Shown here: positions 19,001-26,950 of the stretch, one piece after another
Layout: each line of letters starts with the position of its first letter
How positions within the stretch are numbered: position 1 is the first letter of the stretch
Assembly: GCF_005870025.1 (NCBI RefSeq)
Contig: NZ_VATA01000004.1
Coordinates: 228,233 to 292,232, forward strand
Origin: Poseidonocella sp. HB161398
Lineage (GTDB): Bacteria; Pseudomonadota; Alphaproteobacteria; Rhodobacterales; Rhodobacteraceae
DNA length: 64,000 nt
Direction: 5' to 3'
Notes under the pieces: model-generated
Databases searched by the model: none
What the model was told of the DNA's origin: nothing
Seen by the model: only the letters and a program-made list of their open reading frames with translations
Position numbers and translations under genes: made by a program

Positions 19001-21842
19001 CGGCAATTCCGAGATCCGGACCTTCGACTTCTCCGATCCCTCGATCACCGCCGAGGCTCTGGCCGCCAAGGGCATCCGCATCGACCCGGACGCGCCCTCG
19101 GTCGCCGCCGATATCGAGCCGGAATTCATCGCCGTGACCGGCAATTCCGCCTATATCTCGCTGCAGGAGAACAACGCGGTCGCGATCATCGAGGATATCG
19201 CCAGCTTCACCGGCTTCACCATCGACGACATCGTGACCGCCGGCGAGATCGACCATCTGCAGCTGGGCTTCGGCCTCGACACCTCCGACCGCGACAGCGG
19301 CGCCGAGATCAAGACGGCCGATGTCACCGGGCTTGCCATGCCCGACGGGCTGGTCGCCTTCGACATCGGCGGCACGACCTATTTCGCCGGCGCCTCCGAG
19401 GGCGACACCCGCGGCACCGACGAGGCCCGCGCCAAGGACGCCGATGTCGATCCCGCGGCCTATTCCGCCGCGGATCTGGCGGATGATAACCTCGGCCGGC
19501 TGACCGTCTCGACCATCGACGGCGACACCGATGGCGACGGCGATATCGACCAGCTCACCGCCTTCGGCACCCGCTCCGTCGCGATCTACGACGCCGACGG
19601 CAACCGGCTCTTCGACTCGGGCGACCTGCTGGCGCGGATCGTCCTCGCGGAACAGGGCGAGGAGCGCTATCCCGACGGCCGCTCGGACAACAAGGGCGTC
19701 GAGCCGGAATATGTCGAATTCGGCGAGATCGGCGGCACGCCCTATCTCTTCGTCGGACTGGAGCGCGCCCAGAGCGTCGTCGTCTTCGACCTCACCGATC
19801 CCGGGAACCCGGTCTATGACAGCGTCATCGACCTGCCGGAGGTGGACGAGCCCGAGGGGCTGGAATTCGTCTCCGCCGCCGACAGCCCCTCGGGGCAGCC
19901 GCTCCTGCTGGTGGCGGGCGAAGCCAACAGCACGCTGGCGATCGTCGAGCTGGAAAGCAACACGCCCGACGTGACGATCGGCGCGGTGCAGGGCACGGGC
20001 AGCGAAAGCGCCATGACGGGCGCGCAGGTCGCGCTGACCGGCGTGGTGGTCGGCGACTATGACGACGAGGGCGAGCTGGCCGGCTTCTACATCCAGTCGG
20101 CCGCCGCAGATGCCGATGGCGACGCGGCGACCTCGGATGGCATCTTCGTCTATGTGGGCGACGCGACCGGCGATCTGGCCAATGTCTCCGAAGGCGACCT
20201 GGTGCGCGTCACCGGCACGGTGGACGAGTATTTCGGCCAGACCCAGATCGACACGGTCACCGGGCTCGAGATCCTGGCCGGGGACCAGCTCGGCCAGGTC
20301 GAGGCGGCGCATCTGAGCCTGCCCTCCGAGGGCAGCTACCTGTCGGAGGAGACCTACGAGGCGGTCGAGGGGATGCTCGTCACCATCGACTCCACCCTCT
20401 ATGTCAGCGAGTACTACCAGCTCGCCCGCTACGGCCAGATCACCCTGACCGAAGGCGGCCGCCCCTATACCTACACCCAGGTCTCCGAACCCTCCGTCGA
20501 GGGCTACGAGGCCTGGCTCGAGGAACTGGGCAGCCTGCAGATCATCCTCGACGACGCCAATAACGCGCAGAACGCATATACCGGTGACACGGACGTGATC
20601 CCCCTCCCCGATGGCGGGCTGTCGGTCGACAACTATTTCCGCGGCGGCGACAGCGTCACCGGCCTGACCGGGGTGATGAGCTGGAGCTGGGCGGGATCCT
20701 CGGGCACCGATGCCTGGCGGCTGCGCCCGACCGAAGAGGCGCCCGTCACCTTCGACAAGACCAATCCGCGCGAGGAGACGCCCGGGGATGTCGGCGGCAG
20801 CCTGAAGGTCGCCAGCTTCAACGTGCTGAACTACTTCACCACGCTCGATGACGGCTCCGCTTCGGTGAATGGCGATCCGCGCGGCGCCTCGAGCCAGGCC
20901 GAGCTCGACCAGCAGACGGAGAAGCTGGTCGCGGCGATGCTGGGCATGGAGGCCGATGTCTTCGGCCTTGTCGAGATCGAGAACGAGTTCGGCGACCAGA
21001 ATGGCGACGGGCGCTTCGCGGTCGAGTACCTGACCGACGCGCTGAACGCGGCGGCCGGGGCGGAGATCTATGCCTGGGTCGATCCCGGCCAGGGCACGGT
21101 CGACAGCACCGACGTGATCACCGGCGCCTTCATCTACGACCAGACGACGGTCGAGGTGACCGAGGGCTCGACCGTCGGCATCCTCAATGACAGCACCAAT
21201 CCGCTGGCGTTCGGCAATGCGGTCTTCGACGGATCCTCGACCAACCGCGCCTCGCTGGCAGTGAGCTTCACCGAGCTCGCGACGGAGGAGAGCTTCACGG
21301 CGGTGATGAACCACTTCAAGTCGAAGGGCACGGTCAACCCGGCCGAGGGCAATGCCGATGCAGGCGACGGCGCGGGGGCCAACAACGCGATCCGGCTGCA
21401 GGCGGCGCAGTCGCTCGATGCCTGGCTCGCCACCGATCCGACCGGTTCGGGCGACACCCGCGTGCTGGCGATGGGCGATCTCAACGCCTATGCGATGGAG
21501 GATCCGATCACCTGGCTGGAGGCGGCCGGCTATGCCGACCTGGCCCGCACCTTCGAGGGCGAGGACGCCTATAGCTACGTCTTCGACAGCCAGCTCGGCA
21601 CGCTCGACTACGCGCTGGCCAACGAGGACCTCTTCGACTTCGTCACCGGCGCCACGGAATGGCACATCAATGCCGACGAGGTGCCGCTCTTCGACTACAA
21701 TGACGACGTGCTCGACAGCGGCGAGAGCGCCTACGAGGAGGAGCCGGGCGGCAGCGATCTCTTCTCCGCCGATCCCTACCGCACCTCGGATCACGATCCG
21801 GTGCTGGTCGGGCTCGACCTGACGGCCGACACGCTGCTCTGA
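16002..21842 (+). CDS. multidomain extracellular-type nuclease: choice-of-anchor I domain plus ExeM/NucH endonuclease domain
   Basis: A 1946-residue acidic protein. Visible parts are: an N-terminal beta domain (1-195); a lamin-tail-like domain (about 198-330; SVTEIWSGQQGDDVTADWFE); two related 210-residue domains (about 402-611 and 612-820), each with VDTDGDGE calcium-site-like loops; a choice-of-anchor I beta-propeller-like domain (about 836-1322; VVVANGDGLSFFN, YLLVANEG); and an ExeM/NucH nuclease from about 1322. The endonuclease/exonuclease/phosphatase core begins at LKVASFNVLNYF (about 1600) and ends with SDHDPVLVGL. No N-terminal signal peptide or lipobox is present, so type I secretion is possible but unproven. 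The ATG at 16002 was chosen because MTAIFSEGFE starts the first domain. Confidence 0.85.
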   Translation: MTAIFSEGFETDGNGTRYTTSTAEFTDGSGDFFLRTDGSDIGAFMEYSGAEGSYFFAASDIDGEDAAATQRLDFTGIDISGYADLSLSALLAEDDDGSNEDWDAADSFTIEYRIDGGAWMTAIAIANDGSTYNTAPRRDADLDGIGEGQELSPVFAAFAADLAGTGSAMDIRVTFTLDSGDEDIALDLLEVVGTAAAGAYALSVTEIWSGQQGDDVTADWFEIANTGTASWVQGVDPDLFYDDDSADPAAADLIEGIASLAPGETAVVVVGTSADAVAFEEIWEEVIDLDGVQIGHADGAGLGSGGDTVTIFEETGTQGDDTLQAGVIIESQAYGETEANSGQSWNTVTGSFSEAGSDGAVATLVTAGDDGLEPAIGSPGNGAAVGTGGPGEPVPPSDAPSIFSYGQDFDSETTTGGIYTDQGDAAADHDLANNPGEAPVNSEVSGLAANGQLAFTASYINTRGDEGLTDGDFVGVASFAGEVGSYTSGAQGYEMQDTDGAMVLTFETVDTSAAGAVLVSLDLFVQETGWEEDDLIRIGVDTDGDGEVDVMLLDTAGLDIDDLGLENGWTTLSATVPAEAAEATLMVYLDSNSSSESIYIDSVKIGTAPLTEFRFTQSFENETASAHLYFDEGDANADHALANDADADRRRVNSEASSAALTGELAYSARFEDTRPSQDGMTDGAPTGVSLNTGFTGGMSDGANGYQFKDTDGNFVLEFERIENIASDLVTVSLDVFVNETDWEARDRIAIGVDTDGDGEIDQYLVDSTGQLVDDVIAEGQWVTLSTQVVAPESIQLIVEHDANWTAESMMIDNVVIEGQTGVAGIPAAPAPEAQNGLGHRLASVTEIVGGAEIVAKIKGHDAVVVANGDGLSFFNADDIGNPVAFYQLDPTVLGSDASAVTSVAATGEGATAAVAFAVPDATVTDAGMVYFGNYVDGRYHGVEVGALPDMVAFSEDGNYLLVANEGQSADGDNAPGVLPNPDGSVSIIALERDGSGLLTGNSEIRTFDFSDPSITAEALAAKGIRIDPDAPSVAADIEPEFIAVTGNSAYISLQENNAVAIIEDIASFTGFTIDDIVTAGEIDHLQLGFGLDTSDRDSGAEIKTADVTGLAMPDGLVAFDIGGTTYFAGASEGDTRGTDEARAKDADVDPAAYSAADLADDNLGRLTVSTIDGDTDGDGDIDQLTAFGTRSVAIYDADGNRLFDSGDLLARIVLAEQGEERYPDGRSDNKGVEPEYVEFGEIGGTPYLFVGLERAQSVVVFDLTDPGNPVYDSVIDLPEVDEPEGLEFVSAADSPSGQPLLLVAGEANSTLAIVELESNTPDVTIGAVQGTGSESAMTGAQVALTGVVVGDYDDEGELAGFYIQSAAADADGDAATSDGIFVYVGDATGDLANVSEGDLVRVTGTVDEYFGQTQIDTVTGLEILAGDQLGQVEAAHLSLPSEGSYLSEETYEAVEGMLVTIDSTLYVSEYYQLARYGQITLTEGGRPYTYTQVSEPSVEGYEAWLEELGSLQIILDDANNAQNAYTGDTDVIPLPDGGLSVDNYFRGGDSVTGLTGVMSWSWAGSSGTDAWRLRPTEEAPVTFDKTNPREETPGDVGGSLKVASFNVLNYFTTLDDGSASVNGDPRGASSQAELDQQTEKLVAAMLGMEADVFGLVEIENEFGDQNGDGRFAVEYLTDALNAAAGAEIYAWVDPGQGTVDSTDVITGAFIYDQTTVEVTEGSTVGILNDSTNPLAFGNAVFDGSSTNRASLAVSFTELATEESFTAVMNHFKSKGTVNPAEGNADAGDGAGANNAIRLQAAQSLDAWLATDPTGSGDTRVLAMGDLNAYAMEDPITWLEAAGYADLARTFEGEDAYSYVFDSQLGTLDYALANEDLFDFVTGATEWHINADEVPLFDYNDDVLDSGESAYEEEPGGSDLFSADPYRTSDHDPVLVGLDLTADTLL
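17205..18470 (+). repeat. two tandem homologous domains inside the nuclease gene
   Basis: The encoded segments at about residues 402-611 and 612-820 align over their length. Shared landmarks are FDSE/FENE, then GDAAADHDLAN/GDANADHALAN, NSEVSG/NSEASS, EMQDTDG/QFKDTDG, VSLDLFVQETGWE/VSLDVFVNETDWE and RIGVDTDGDGE/AIGVDTDGDGE. This is an old internal duplication at protein level, not an exact DNA repeat. Confidence 0.85.
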
Positions 21843-21922
21843 CCCCGCGCAGGCGGAGGCGCCCCCGGGCGCCTTCCCCCGCGGCGCGCCTGCCCCCGGG
21901 CGGTCCGCTGGCGGAGCAGCCT

Positions 21923-21976
21923 GGCCCGACTCGGCTGCCCTCGGGAAGAAGGGCCGGAGGGCAGCCGGGTCGGGCC
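21923..21976 (+). terminator. long hairpin after the nuclease gene
   Basis: A 20-bp inverted repeat with one mismatch (G-U compatible in RNA): 21923-21942 pairs with 21957-21976 around a 14-nt loop. It starts 81 bp past the stop. There is no T-run, only TTCC, so it may be a processing or weak termination signal. Confidence 0.5.
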
Positions 21977-22100
21977 TTCCTGCAGGTCCGGGCGATGCCG
22001 CCGGGGGGCTAGCGGCGCTCCGGGCCGGGCGCATTTTCGCGTTTCGCGCACGCGCGGCATGGGGTACGACCCCCGCAGGACAAGCAGGGCAGCGGAACGC

Positions 22101-22568
22101 GTGAGCAGTCGGAAAAGCAGGATCTGGGATGCCGGGCTCGATCACGAGCGGCGGCGCTGGCCGTTCTTCTGGATCTCCCAGGTGAACGAGGCCTATATGC
22201 GCGCGCTCGAGCGGCGGATAAAGCCGCTGGGCATCGACGCGCCGCGCTGGCGGGCGATGATGAGCCTCTACGAGGAGGACTACCTGTCGATCTCGGAGAT
22301 CGCCGAACTCTCTGCGGTGAAGCTGAACACGACCACCAAGGTGGTGCAGCGGATGATCGCCGACGGGCTGGTGACGACGCGGGTGCGGCCTACCGACGGG
22401 CGCGTGACCGAGGTCTGCCTGACCCCAGAGGGCAACCGGCTGCGCGCGCTGGCCGTCAAGGAGGCCGCCTTCGTCTTCGAGGCGAGCTTCGGCAAGGTCC
22501 CGGTCGAGGAGATGGACCGGATGAACGCCCTTCTGGCGGGCGTTCTCGAGGATCTCCGGAAGCTCTGA
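22101..22568 (+). CDS. iacR: MarR family regulator of indole-3-acetate catabolism, IacR
   Basis: A 155-residue winged-helix regulator of the MarR family. The recognition region reads YLSISEIAELSAVKLNTTTKVVQRMIADGL, and the wing contains RVRPTDGRVTEVCLTPEG. It converges on iacG with only 2 bp between stops, so it bounds the catabolic operon. In Pseudomonas and Acinetobacter iac clusters a MarR protein, IacR, represses the operon until indole-3-acetate or a metabolite binds; the same role is inferred here from context. The GTG at 22101 (start SSRKSRIWDAG) is preferred; an ATG at 22059 is in frame and would add 14 residues. Confidence 0.82.
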   Translation: MSSRKSRIWDAGLDHERRRWPFFWISQVNEAYMRALERRIKPLGIDAPRWRAMMSLYEEDYLSISEIAELSAVKLNTTTKVVQRMIADGLVTTRVRPTDGRVTEVCLTPEGNRLRALAVKEAAFVFEASFGKVPVEEMDRMNALLAGVLEDLRKL

Positions 22569-22570
22569 GA

Positions 22571-23059
22571 TCAGGCCGGGCGGGCGAGCCTGCGATAGCC
22601 GCGCCCGAACCAGACCAGCCCCTCGCCGGGGGTGCCCGGCAGGCGCACGGCCTCGACCTCGCAGAACAGCACCGAATGCGTGCCCTGCAGCTTCCGCGAC
22701 ACGATCCGGCAGTCGAAGGCGGCATTGGCATCCGCGAGCACCGGCGCGCCGGTCGACATCGTGGTCCAGTCGCCATGGGCGAAGCGGTCGACGCCCGGGC
22801 GATAGCGGGCGAAGACCTCCGAGAGGGCCTGGTGCTCCGCCCCCAGCACATTGACGCAGAGCACCCCGTTGGAGAGCAGCCGGTCATGCGCATGCGCGGC
22901 GGTGTTGATGCAGGCCAGAAGCATCGGCGGCGCGTCGGTGACCGGGCAGACGGCGGAGGCAATGATGCCGTGCCGCCCCTCCGCCCCGTCGGTGGCAATC
23001 AGGTTCACGGCCGCGCCGAGGCGGCTCATCCCCTCGCGGAAGGCGCTGACATCGCTCAT
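22571..23059 (-). CDS. iacG: flavin reductase component IacG
   Basis: A 162-residue protein of the flavin reductase (HpaC-like) family. Such proteins reduce free flavin with NAD(P)H for a partner monooxygenase. Family wording is seen in GMSRLGAAVNLIATDG, ASAVCPVTDAPPMLLACINT and FDCRIVSRKLQGTHSVLFCEV. In characterised iac clusters IacG supplies reduced flavin to IacA. The start overlaps the iacF stop by 4 bases (ATGA at 23056-23059). It is the last gene of the operon. Confidence 0.88.
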   Translation of the reverse strand: MSDVSAFREGMSRLGAAVNLIATDGAEGRHGIIASAVCPVTDAPPMLLACINTAAHAHDRLLSNGVLCVNVLGAEHQALSEVFARYRPGVDRFAHGDWTTMSTGAPVLADANAAFDCRIVSRKLQGTHSVLFCEVEAVRLPGTPGEGLVWFGRGYRRLARPA

Positions 23060-24018
23060 ATGTCCAGCACCAGCTTCGGCCCTGACGCGCGCGAGCAGCA
23101 GGCGCAGATCATTTCGCCCTCCTCGCGCTCCTCCTCCGTCAGGAAGCAGTCGCGATGGTCGATGCCGCCCGAGATCACGTCGGTGACGCAGGTGCCGCAA
23201 ACGCCCTCCTCGCATTTCACCTCGATCTTCACGCCTGCGCGGGCCAGCGCCTTGGCGATCGTGTCCTCGGGGCCGACCGTGACGGTGATGCCGGAGATCG
23301 CGGCCTCCACCTCGAAGGTGCCGCCGGTGGCGTCGATTTCGGCCGAGAAATACTCGCGATGGACATGGCTGCCCGCATGGCCTGCTGCCTCGGCGGCGGC
23401 GATCACCCAGTCCATGAAGCCCTGCGGCCCGCAGACATAGAGATGCGTCCCGGCCTCCGGCGCCGGCAGGTCGCGGGCGAGGTCGAGCCGCTGCGCCGCT
23501 GCACCGTCGTCGAAATGGAAGACCACGCGATCGACGAAGGCCGCGGTCCGCAGCACGTCCAGGAAGGCGGTGACGCCTTCCGAGCGGGTGCAGTAATGCA
23601 GCGTGAAATCGCGGCCCAGGGCGTGCAGACGATGCGCCATGGCGATCAACGGGGTGATGCCGATGCCGCCGCCGAAGAGAACCGTCTTCGCCGCCGTCTC
23701 CTCCAGCGGGAAATGGTTGCGCGGGCCCTCGACAGTGAAGCTCGCGCCGGGAACGGCCAAGCGGTGCACGGCCTCGGAGCCGCCGCGCGAAGCCGGGTCC
23801 TTCAGCACGCCGATTTCATAGGCCCCGGTCCCTGCCGGATCGGAGCACAGCGAATACTGCCGCCAGAGGTCCAGTGCGGGCAGGTGCAGGTCCAGATGCG
23901 CCCCGGCCGTCACCGGCGGCAGCGCGTCGCCGGTCAGCCGCAGGCGGAGGATGCCGCCGCGGTCCTCGATCCGCTCGGCGACGGTCAGCGTCATGGGATT
24001 GGTCATGTCGAAGCTCAT
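23056..24018 (-). CDS. iacF: ferredoxin/NAD(P)H reductase component IacF of the Rieske oxygenase
   Basis: A 320-residue phthalate-dioxygenase-reductase-type protein: FAD-binding domain first (WRQYSLCSDP), NAD(P)-binding domain with GGGIGITPLIAM (about 110-121) and YVCGPQGFM, and a C-terminal plant-type [2Fe-2S] domain. The cluster ligands follow C-x4-C-x2-C-x29-C (CEEGVCGTC, then the cysteine in the ICACC run near residue 308). It passes electrons from NAD(P)H to the IacCD oxygenase. It overlaps iacE upstream (ATGA at 24015-24018) and iacG downstream. Confidence 0.9.
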   Translation of the reverse strand: MSFDMTNPMTLTVAERIEDRGGILRLRLTGDALPPVTAGAHLDLHLPALDLWRQYSLCSDPAGTGAYEIGVLKDPASRGGSEAVHRLAVPGASFTVEGPRNHFPLEETAAKTVLFGGGIGITPLIAMAHRLHALGRDFTLHYCTRSEGVTAFLDVLRTAAFVDRVVFHFDDGAAAQRLDLARDLPAPEAGTHLYVCGPQGFMDWVIAAAEAAGHAGSHVHREYFSAEIDATGGTFEVEAAISGITVTVGPEDTIAKALARAGVKIEVKCEEGVCGTCVTDVISGGIDHRDCFLTEEEREEGEMICACCSRASGPKLVLDI

Positions 24019-24776
24019 CTGAGGTAAAGGCCTCCGTTCACGTCCCAGCAGGCGCCAGTGACGAAACCGGCCGCGGGCGAGGCCAGCATCGCCACCATAG
24101 AGGCGACGAAGGACGGATCGCCGAGGCGCCCGACGGGGATATTGGCGAGCATGCCCGGCATCTTTTCGGCGGGCACGATGTCATGGACCATGGGCGTGTC
24201 CATCGGTCCGGGCGAAATGGCGTTGCAGGTCACGCCGTACTGGGCGAGGTCGCGGGCGAAGACCTTGGTCAGGGTCAGGATCGCGCCCTTCGAGGCGGCG
24301 TAATGCGCACCCGTCGCGGTGCCGCCATTCTGGCCCGCCAGCGAGGCCATGTTGACGATCCGTCCATAGCCGCAGTCGCGGAAATGCCGCCCGAAGGTCT
24401 GGCAGCCAGCGAAGACGCCGCCGGCATTGACGGCCATGATGGCGTTGAACTCGGCCGGGTCGATCTCCAGCAGCGGCTGCGCCTTGGTGCGGGCGGCGTT
24501 GTTCACCAGCACCTCGACGGAGCCCCAGCGCGCGGTGCATTTCTCCAGCACCGTGGCGAAGTCCTCCGGCTTGCCGACATCCAGCGTCGCCGTCACCGCG
24601 GTTTCCCCGGCAAGGTCCAGTTCGGAGGCGAGCGCGGCGGCGGGCGCCTGGTCGATATCGGCGATCACCACGCGGAAGCCCGCCTGGTGGAGCGCGCGCA
24701 CGGCCTCGGCGCCGAAGCCCCTGGCGCCGCCGGTGACGACGGCGGTCTGGATCTGCTCTGGCAAGGGCGCCGCCAT
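24015..24776 (-). CDS. iacE: short-chain dehydrogenase/reductase IacE
   Basis: A 253-residue classical SDR. The cofactor motif TGGARGFG is at residues 15-22, NNA at 92-94, and the catalytic set is Ser145, Tyr159 and Lys163 (YAASK). In studied iac pathways IacE acts early on the oxidised indole-acetate intermediate; the exact reaction here is by analogy. Its ATG overlaps the iacD stop by one base (TGATG), and its stop overlaps the iacF start. Confidence 0.88.
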   Translation of the reverse strand: MAAPLPEQIQTAVVTGGARGFGAEAVRALHQAGFRVVIADIDQAPAAALASELDLAGETAVTATLDVGKPEDFATVLEKCTARWGSVEVLVNNAARTKAQPLLEIDPAEFNAIMAVNAGGVFAGCQTFGRHFRDCGYGRIVNMASLAGQNGGTATGAHYAASKGAILTLTKVFARDLAQYGVTCNAISPGPMDTPMVHDIVPAEKMPGMLANIPVGRLGDPSFVASMVAMLASPAAGFVTGACWDVNGGLYLR

Positions 24777-25291
24777 CAGAAGAGGTAGCTGATCGAGGTC
24801 AGCATCCCGTCGGAGTTCAGCAGGCGCACGACCTTGTCGCGGATCTTCAGCCCCTCGGGCGTGGAGACCAGCACATAGCCCATGTCGGCGGCGAAGAGGC
24901 GCTGGCGGCCGAACTTGTCCTCGACCAGCTGCTCGGCGGCGCGCAGATGCACCAGCCCGCCCTCGGCGCGCTCGATCACGATGCGCGAGACGGTGCGGAC
25001 GGTCTGGGCCGGGGGCGCCGAGGAGATCGAGAACCCCGCCTGGAAGCGCGCGACGCGGTCCTTGCGCATCTTGGCGCCGTCGAAGCAGAGGTTGAGGCTC
25101 TCGGCATAGGCGGCGGCGGGCTTCAGCGCCTCGCCGGGCGGGGTGATCGGCATGACATAGCTGCCCTGCCCGTCCCAGAGCGCCAGCCAGGCGTCGTAGT
25201 CCTTGCGGTCGAGCATGTCCGCCTCGGCCCAGAGGAAGGCCGCGACCTCCGCCAGCGCGGTGCCGCTCTCGATCCTGGTCATCTCGGTCAT
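24776..25291 (-). CDS. iacD: aromatic-ring-hydroxylating dioxygenase small subunit IacD
   Basis: A 171-residue beta subunit of a Rieske non-heme iron oxygenase, with the SnoaL-like fold of this group: FLWAEADMLDRKDYDAWLAL near the start and VRLLNSDGMLTSISYLF at the end. Beta subunits are structural partners of the catalytic alpha subunit. The start at 25291 (MTEMTRIES) gives an ATGA overlap with the iacC stop. An upstream ATG at 25312 would lie inside iacC and is less likely. Confidence 0.88.
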   Translation of the reverse strand: MTEMTRIESGTALAEVAAFLWAEADMLDRKDYDAWLALWDGQGSYVMPITPPGEALKPAAAYAESLNLCFDGAKMRKDRVARFQAGFSISSAPPAQTVRTVSRIVIERAEGGLVHLRAAEQLVEDKFGRQRLFAADMGYVLVSTPEGLKIRDKVVRLLNSDGMLTSISYLF

Positions 25292-26562
25292 GCCGACATC
25301 ATCCTCTTCCACATGGCATAGGCGGCACGCATGCCGGTTTCGGCGCTGATATGGCCGCGCGGACCGTCCTCGCCCGGGGCCTCGTCGACCATGCCGCGAT
25401 TGACCAGGATCGGCAGCGCCCCGCCGCCCCTGGTACCGCGCTGCACGCGTTCCCAGACCTCGGCGTCATCGGGCGAGCCGAAGCCCATCGGCCCCTGGAA
25501 ATGCTCGTGGAGCCGCATCCGCATGCGGTTCGCCGCCGCCGGGCCGCCCTCCATGCCGAGCGCGATATGGCGGATTTCGGTCTCGTCCACCGTGACGGGC
25601 CGCAGCACGCGGAAGAAGGAGAGCGAGAAGGACACGTTCGGGAAGAGGTTCAGGTTGAAGCCGGCGCCACCCACGGCACGGACGATCTTCTTCACCTGGC
25701 CCTCGGGATAGCCCTCGGCGCGCAGCTCTCCGGCCAGTTCCGCGAAGCGCTCGGGAATGGGCGCGTCGAGATTGTCATCCAGATCGACGAGCTCGGGCAT
25801 CATCACCATGACCGAATGGCCGTTGCCCAGATCCTCGACATAGCCGCGGCCGGTCTCGAGGAAGCTGAACACCTGCTCCGTCTCGCCGTCGAGCGACTGC
25901 AGGAAGGACTTGTGCACGATCGGGAAATGGTAGGCGTCGGTGGTGTTCTCCAGCTGCACCTTCCAGTTCATCGGCACCTTGAACTGGTGCTCGCCCAGCA
26001 CCTTCACCGGAAAGCCGCCGCCCTGCTTCATGAAGAGGTCGATCCATTTCCTCACCGGGCCGAGGAAATCGGCGAGCGGCTCCAGATCCTCGTTGAAAGT
26101 GGCGAAGACCATGCCGGCATAGCTGTCCGTGCGCAGCTTCAGGAGCCCGTGCTGCGCCTTGTCGAAATCCTCGCCGTACTGTTCGGGATAGGGCAGCGCG
26201 CGGAGCGAGCCGTCGAGCCCGTAGCCCCAGCCGTGATAGGGGCACTGGAAGGACGAGGTTTTGCCCTTCTTCACCTCGCAGACCGTCGCGGCGCGGTGGC
26301 GGCAGCGGTTGACCATGCAGTGGATCGCGCCCTTGCGGTCGCGCACCACGATCACCGGCTCCTGGCCGACATGGGAGAGCTTGAACGACCCCTTGCCGGG
26401 GAATTCGCTTTCATGCGCGACCCAGACCCAGGTCCTGTGGAAGATCTTCTCCATCTCGGCCTCGAAGAGCGCCGGGTCCTCGTACATCGAGGTGGCGACC
26501 CTGGCCCCGTCCGCGTCGTAGAGCGCGTCGAGATCGGCGAATTTCGGCATGTCGAGTGACAT
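25288..26562 (-). CDS. iacC: aromatic-ring-hydroxylating dioxygenase large subunit IacC
   Basis: A 424-residue catalytic alpha subunit. The Rieske [2Fe-2S] ligands are Cys87, His89, Cys107 and His110 (CRH-x17-CPYH). The mononuclear iron site is His212 and His217, with bridging Asp209, in DAYHFPIVH. The start at 26562 (MSLDMPKFADL) is the family-like one; longer open frame upstream overlaps iacB. With IacD and IacF it should form a three-component dioxygenase for an oxindole-type intermediate of indole-3-acetate breakdown. Confidence 0.93.
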   Translation of the reverse strand: MSLDMPKFADLDALYDADGARVATSMYEDPALFEAEMEKIFHRTWVWVAHESEFPGKGSFKLSHVGQEPVIVVRDRKGAIHCMVNRCRHRAATVCEVKKGKTSSFQCPYHGWGYGLDGSLRALPYPEQYGEDFDKAQHGLLKLRTDSYAGMVFATFNEDLEPLADFLGPVRKWIDLFMKQGGGFPVKVLGEHQFKVPMNWKVQLENTTDAYHFPIVHKSFLQSLDGETEQVFSFLETGRGYVEDLGNGHSVMVMMPELVDLDDNLDAPIPERFAELAGELRAEGYPEGQVKKIVRAVGGAGFNLNLFPNVSFSLSFFRVLRPVTVDETEIRHIALGMEGGPAAANRMRMRLHEHFQGPMGFGSPDDAEVWERVQRGTRGGGALPILVNRGMVDEAPGEDGPRGHISAETGMRAAYAMWKRMMSA

Positions 26563-26576
26563 CGGCGCCCTCCCGC

Positions 26577-26942
26577 TCAGATGTTTTCGGGGATCTGGAG
26601 CGCGCGGCCCATCCGCGCCTCCACGGTCATGTATTTCCACAGCCGGTGGTTCTCCTCGCCCACGACGATGGTGCGCAGGAGGTTGCAGGCCGCCTGCACC
26701 GCCTCGCGGTTGGGAAAATCGGCCAGGATGTACCAGGTGTAGGGGAAGCCGCGGGACGAGCCGACGAAGGTCTGGTCGTCGTCGAAAGTGCCGACGATGG
26801 TGACGCCCTCCATCTGGTCGATGGAATACATCAGCTCCTGCGTCGCCTTCCAGACCGGGCCGATGTGGTCGAAGGGCAGCTCGAAGAAGGCCGGGTGGTT
26901 GTTGAAGCACAGCAGCGTGCGGAGGGGGGCAGTTTCGGTCAT
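26577..26942 (-). CDS. iacB: IacB-like protein of the indole-3-acetate operon
   Basis: A 121-residue soluble protein with a dimeric alpha-beta-barrel-like appearance (FPYTWYILADFPNREAVQAACNLLRT). It has no recognised catalytic motif. It sits between iacA and iacC, exactly where the small conserved protein IacB lies in Pseudomonas putida 1290 and Acinetobacter clusters, which is the main basis for the name. Gaps to neighbours are 8 and 14 bp. The biochemical role is not evident from the sequence. Confidence 0.75.
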   Translation of the reverse strand: MTETAPLRTLLCFNNHPAFFELPFDHIGPVWKATQELMYSIDQMEGVTIVGTFDDDQTFVGSSRGFPYTWYILADFPNREAVQAACNLLRTIVVGEENHRLWKYMTVEARMGRALQIPENI

Positions 26943-26950
26943 GTCTGTCC

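Noticed and set aside
13872..22145. A very long uninterrupted reverse-strand frame (over 2700 codons) antisense to the carboxypeptidase and nuclease genes
   Set aside because: It is a GC-rich codon shadow: its translation has no family motif, is dominated by Gly/Arg/Ala/Val, and it covers two well supported plus-strand genes and their terminator.
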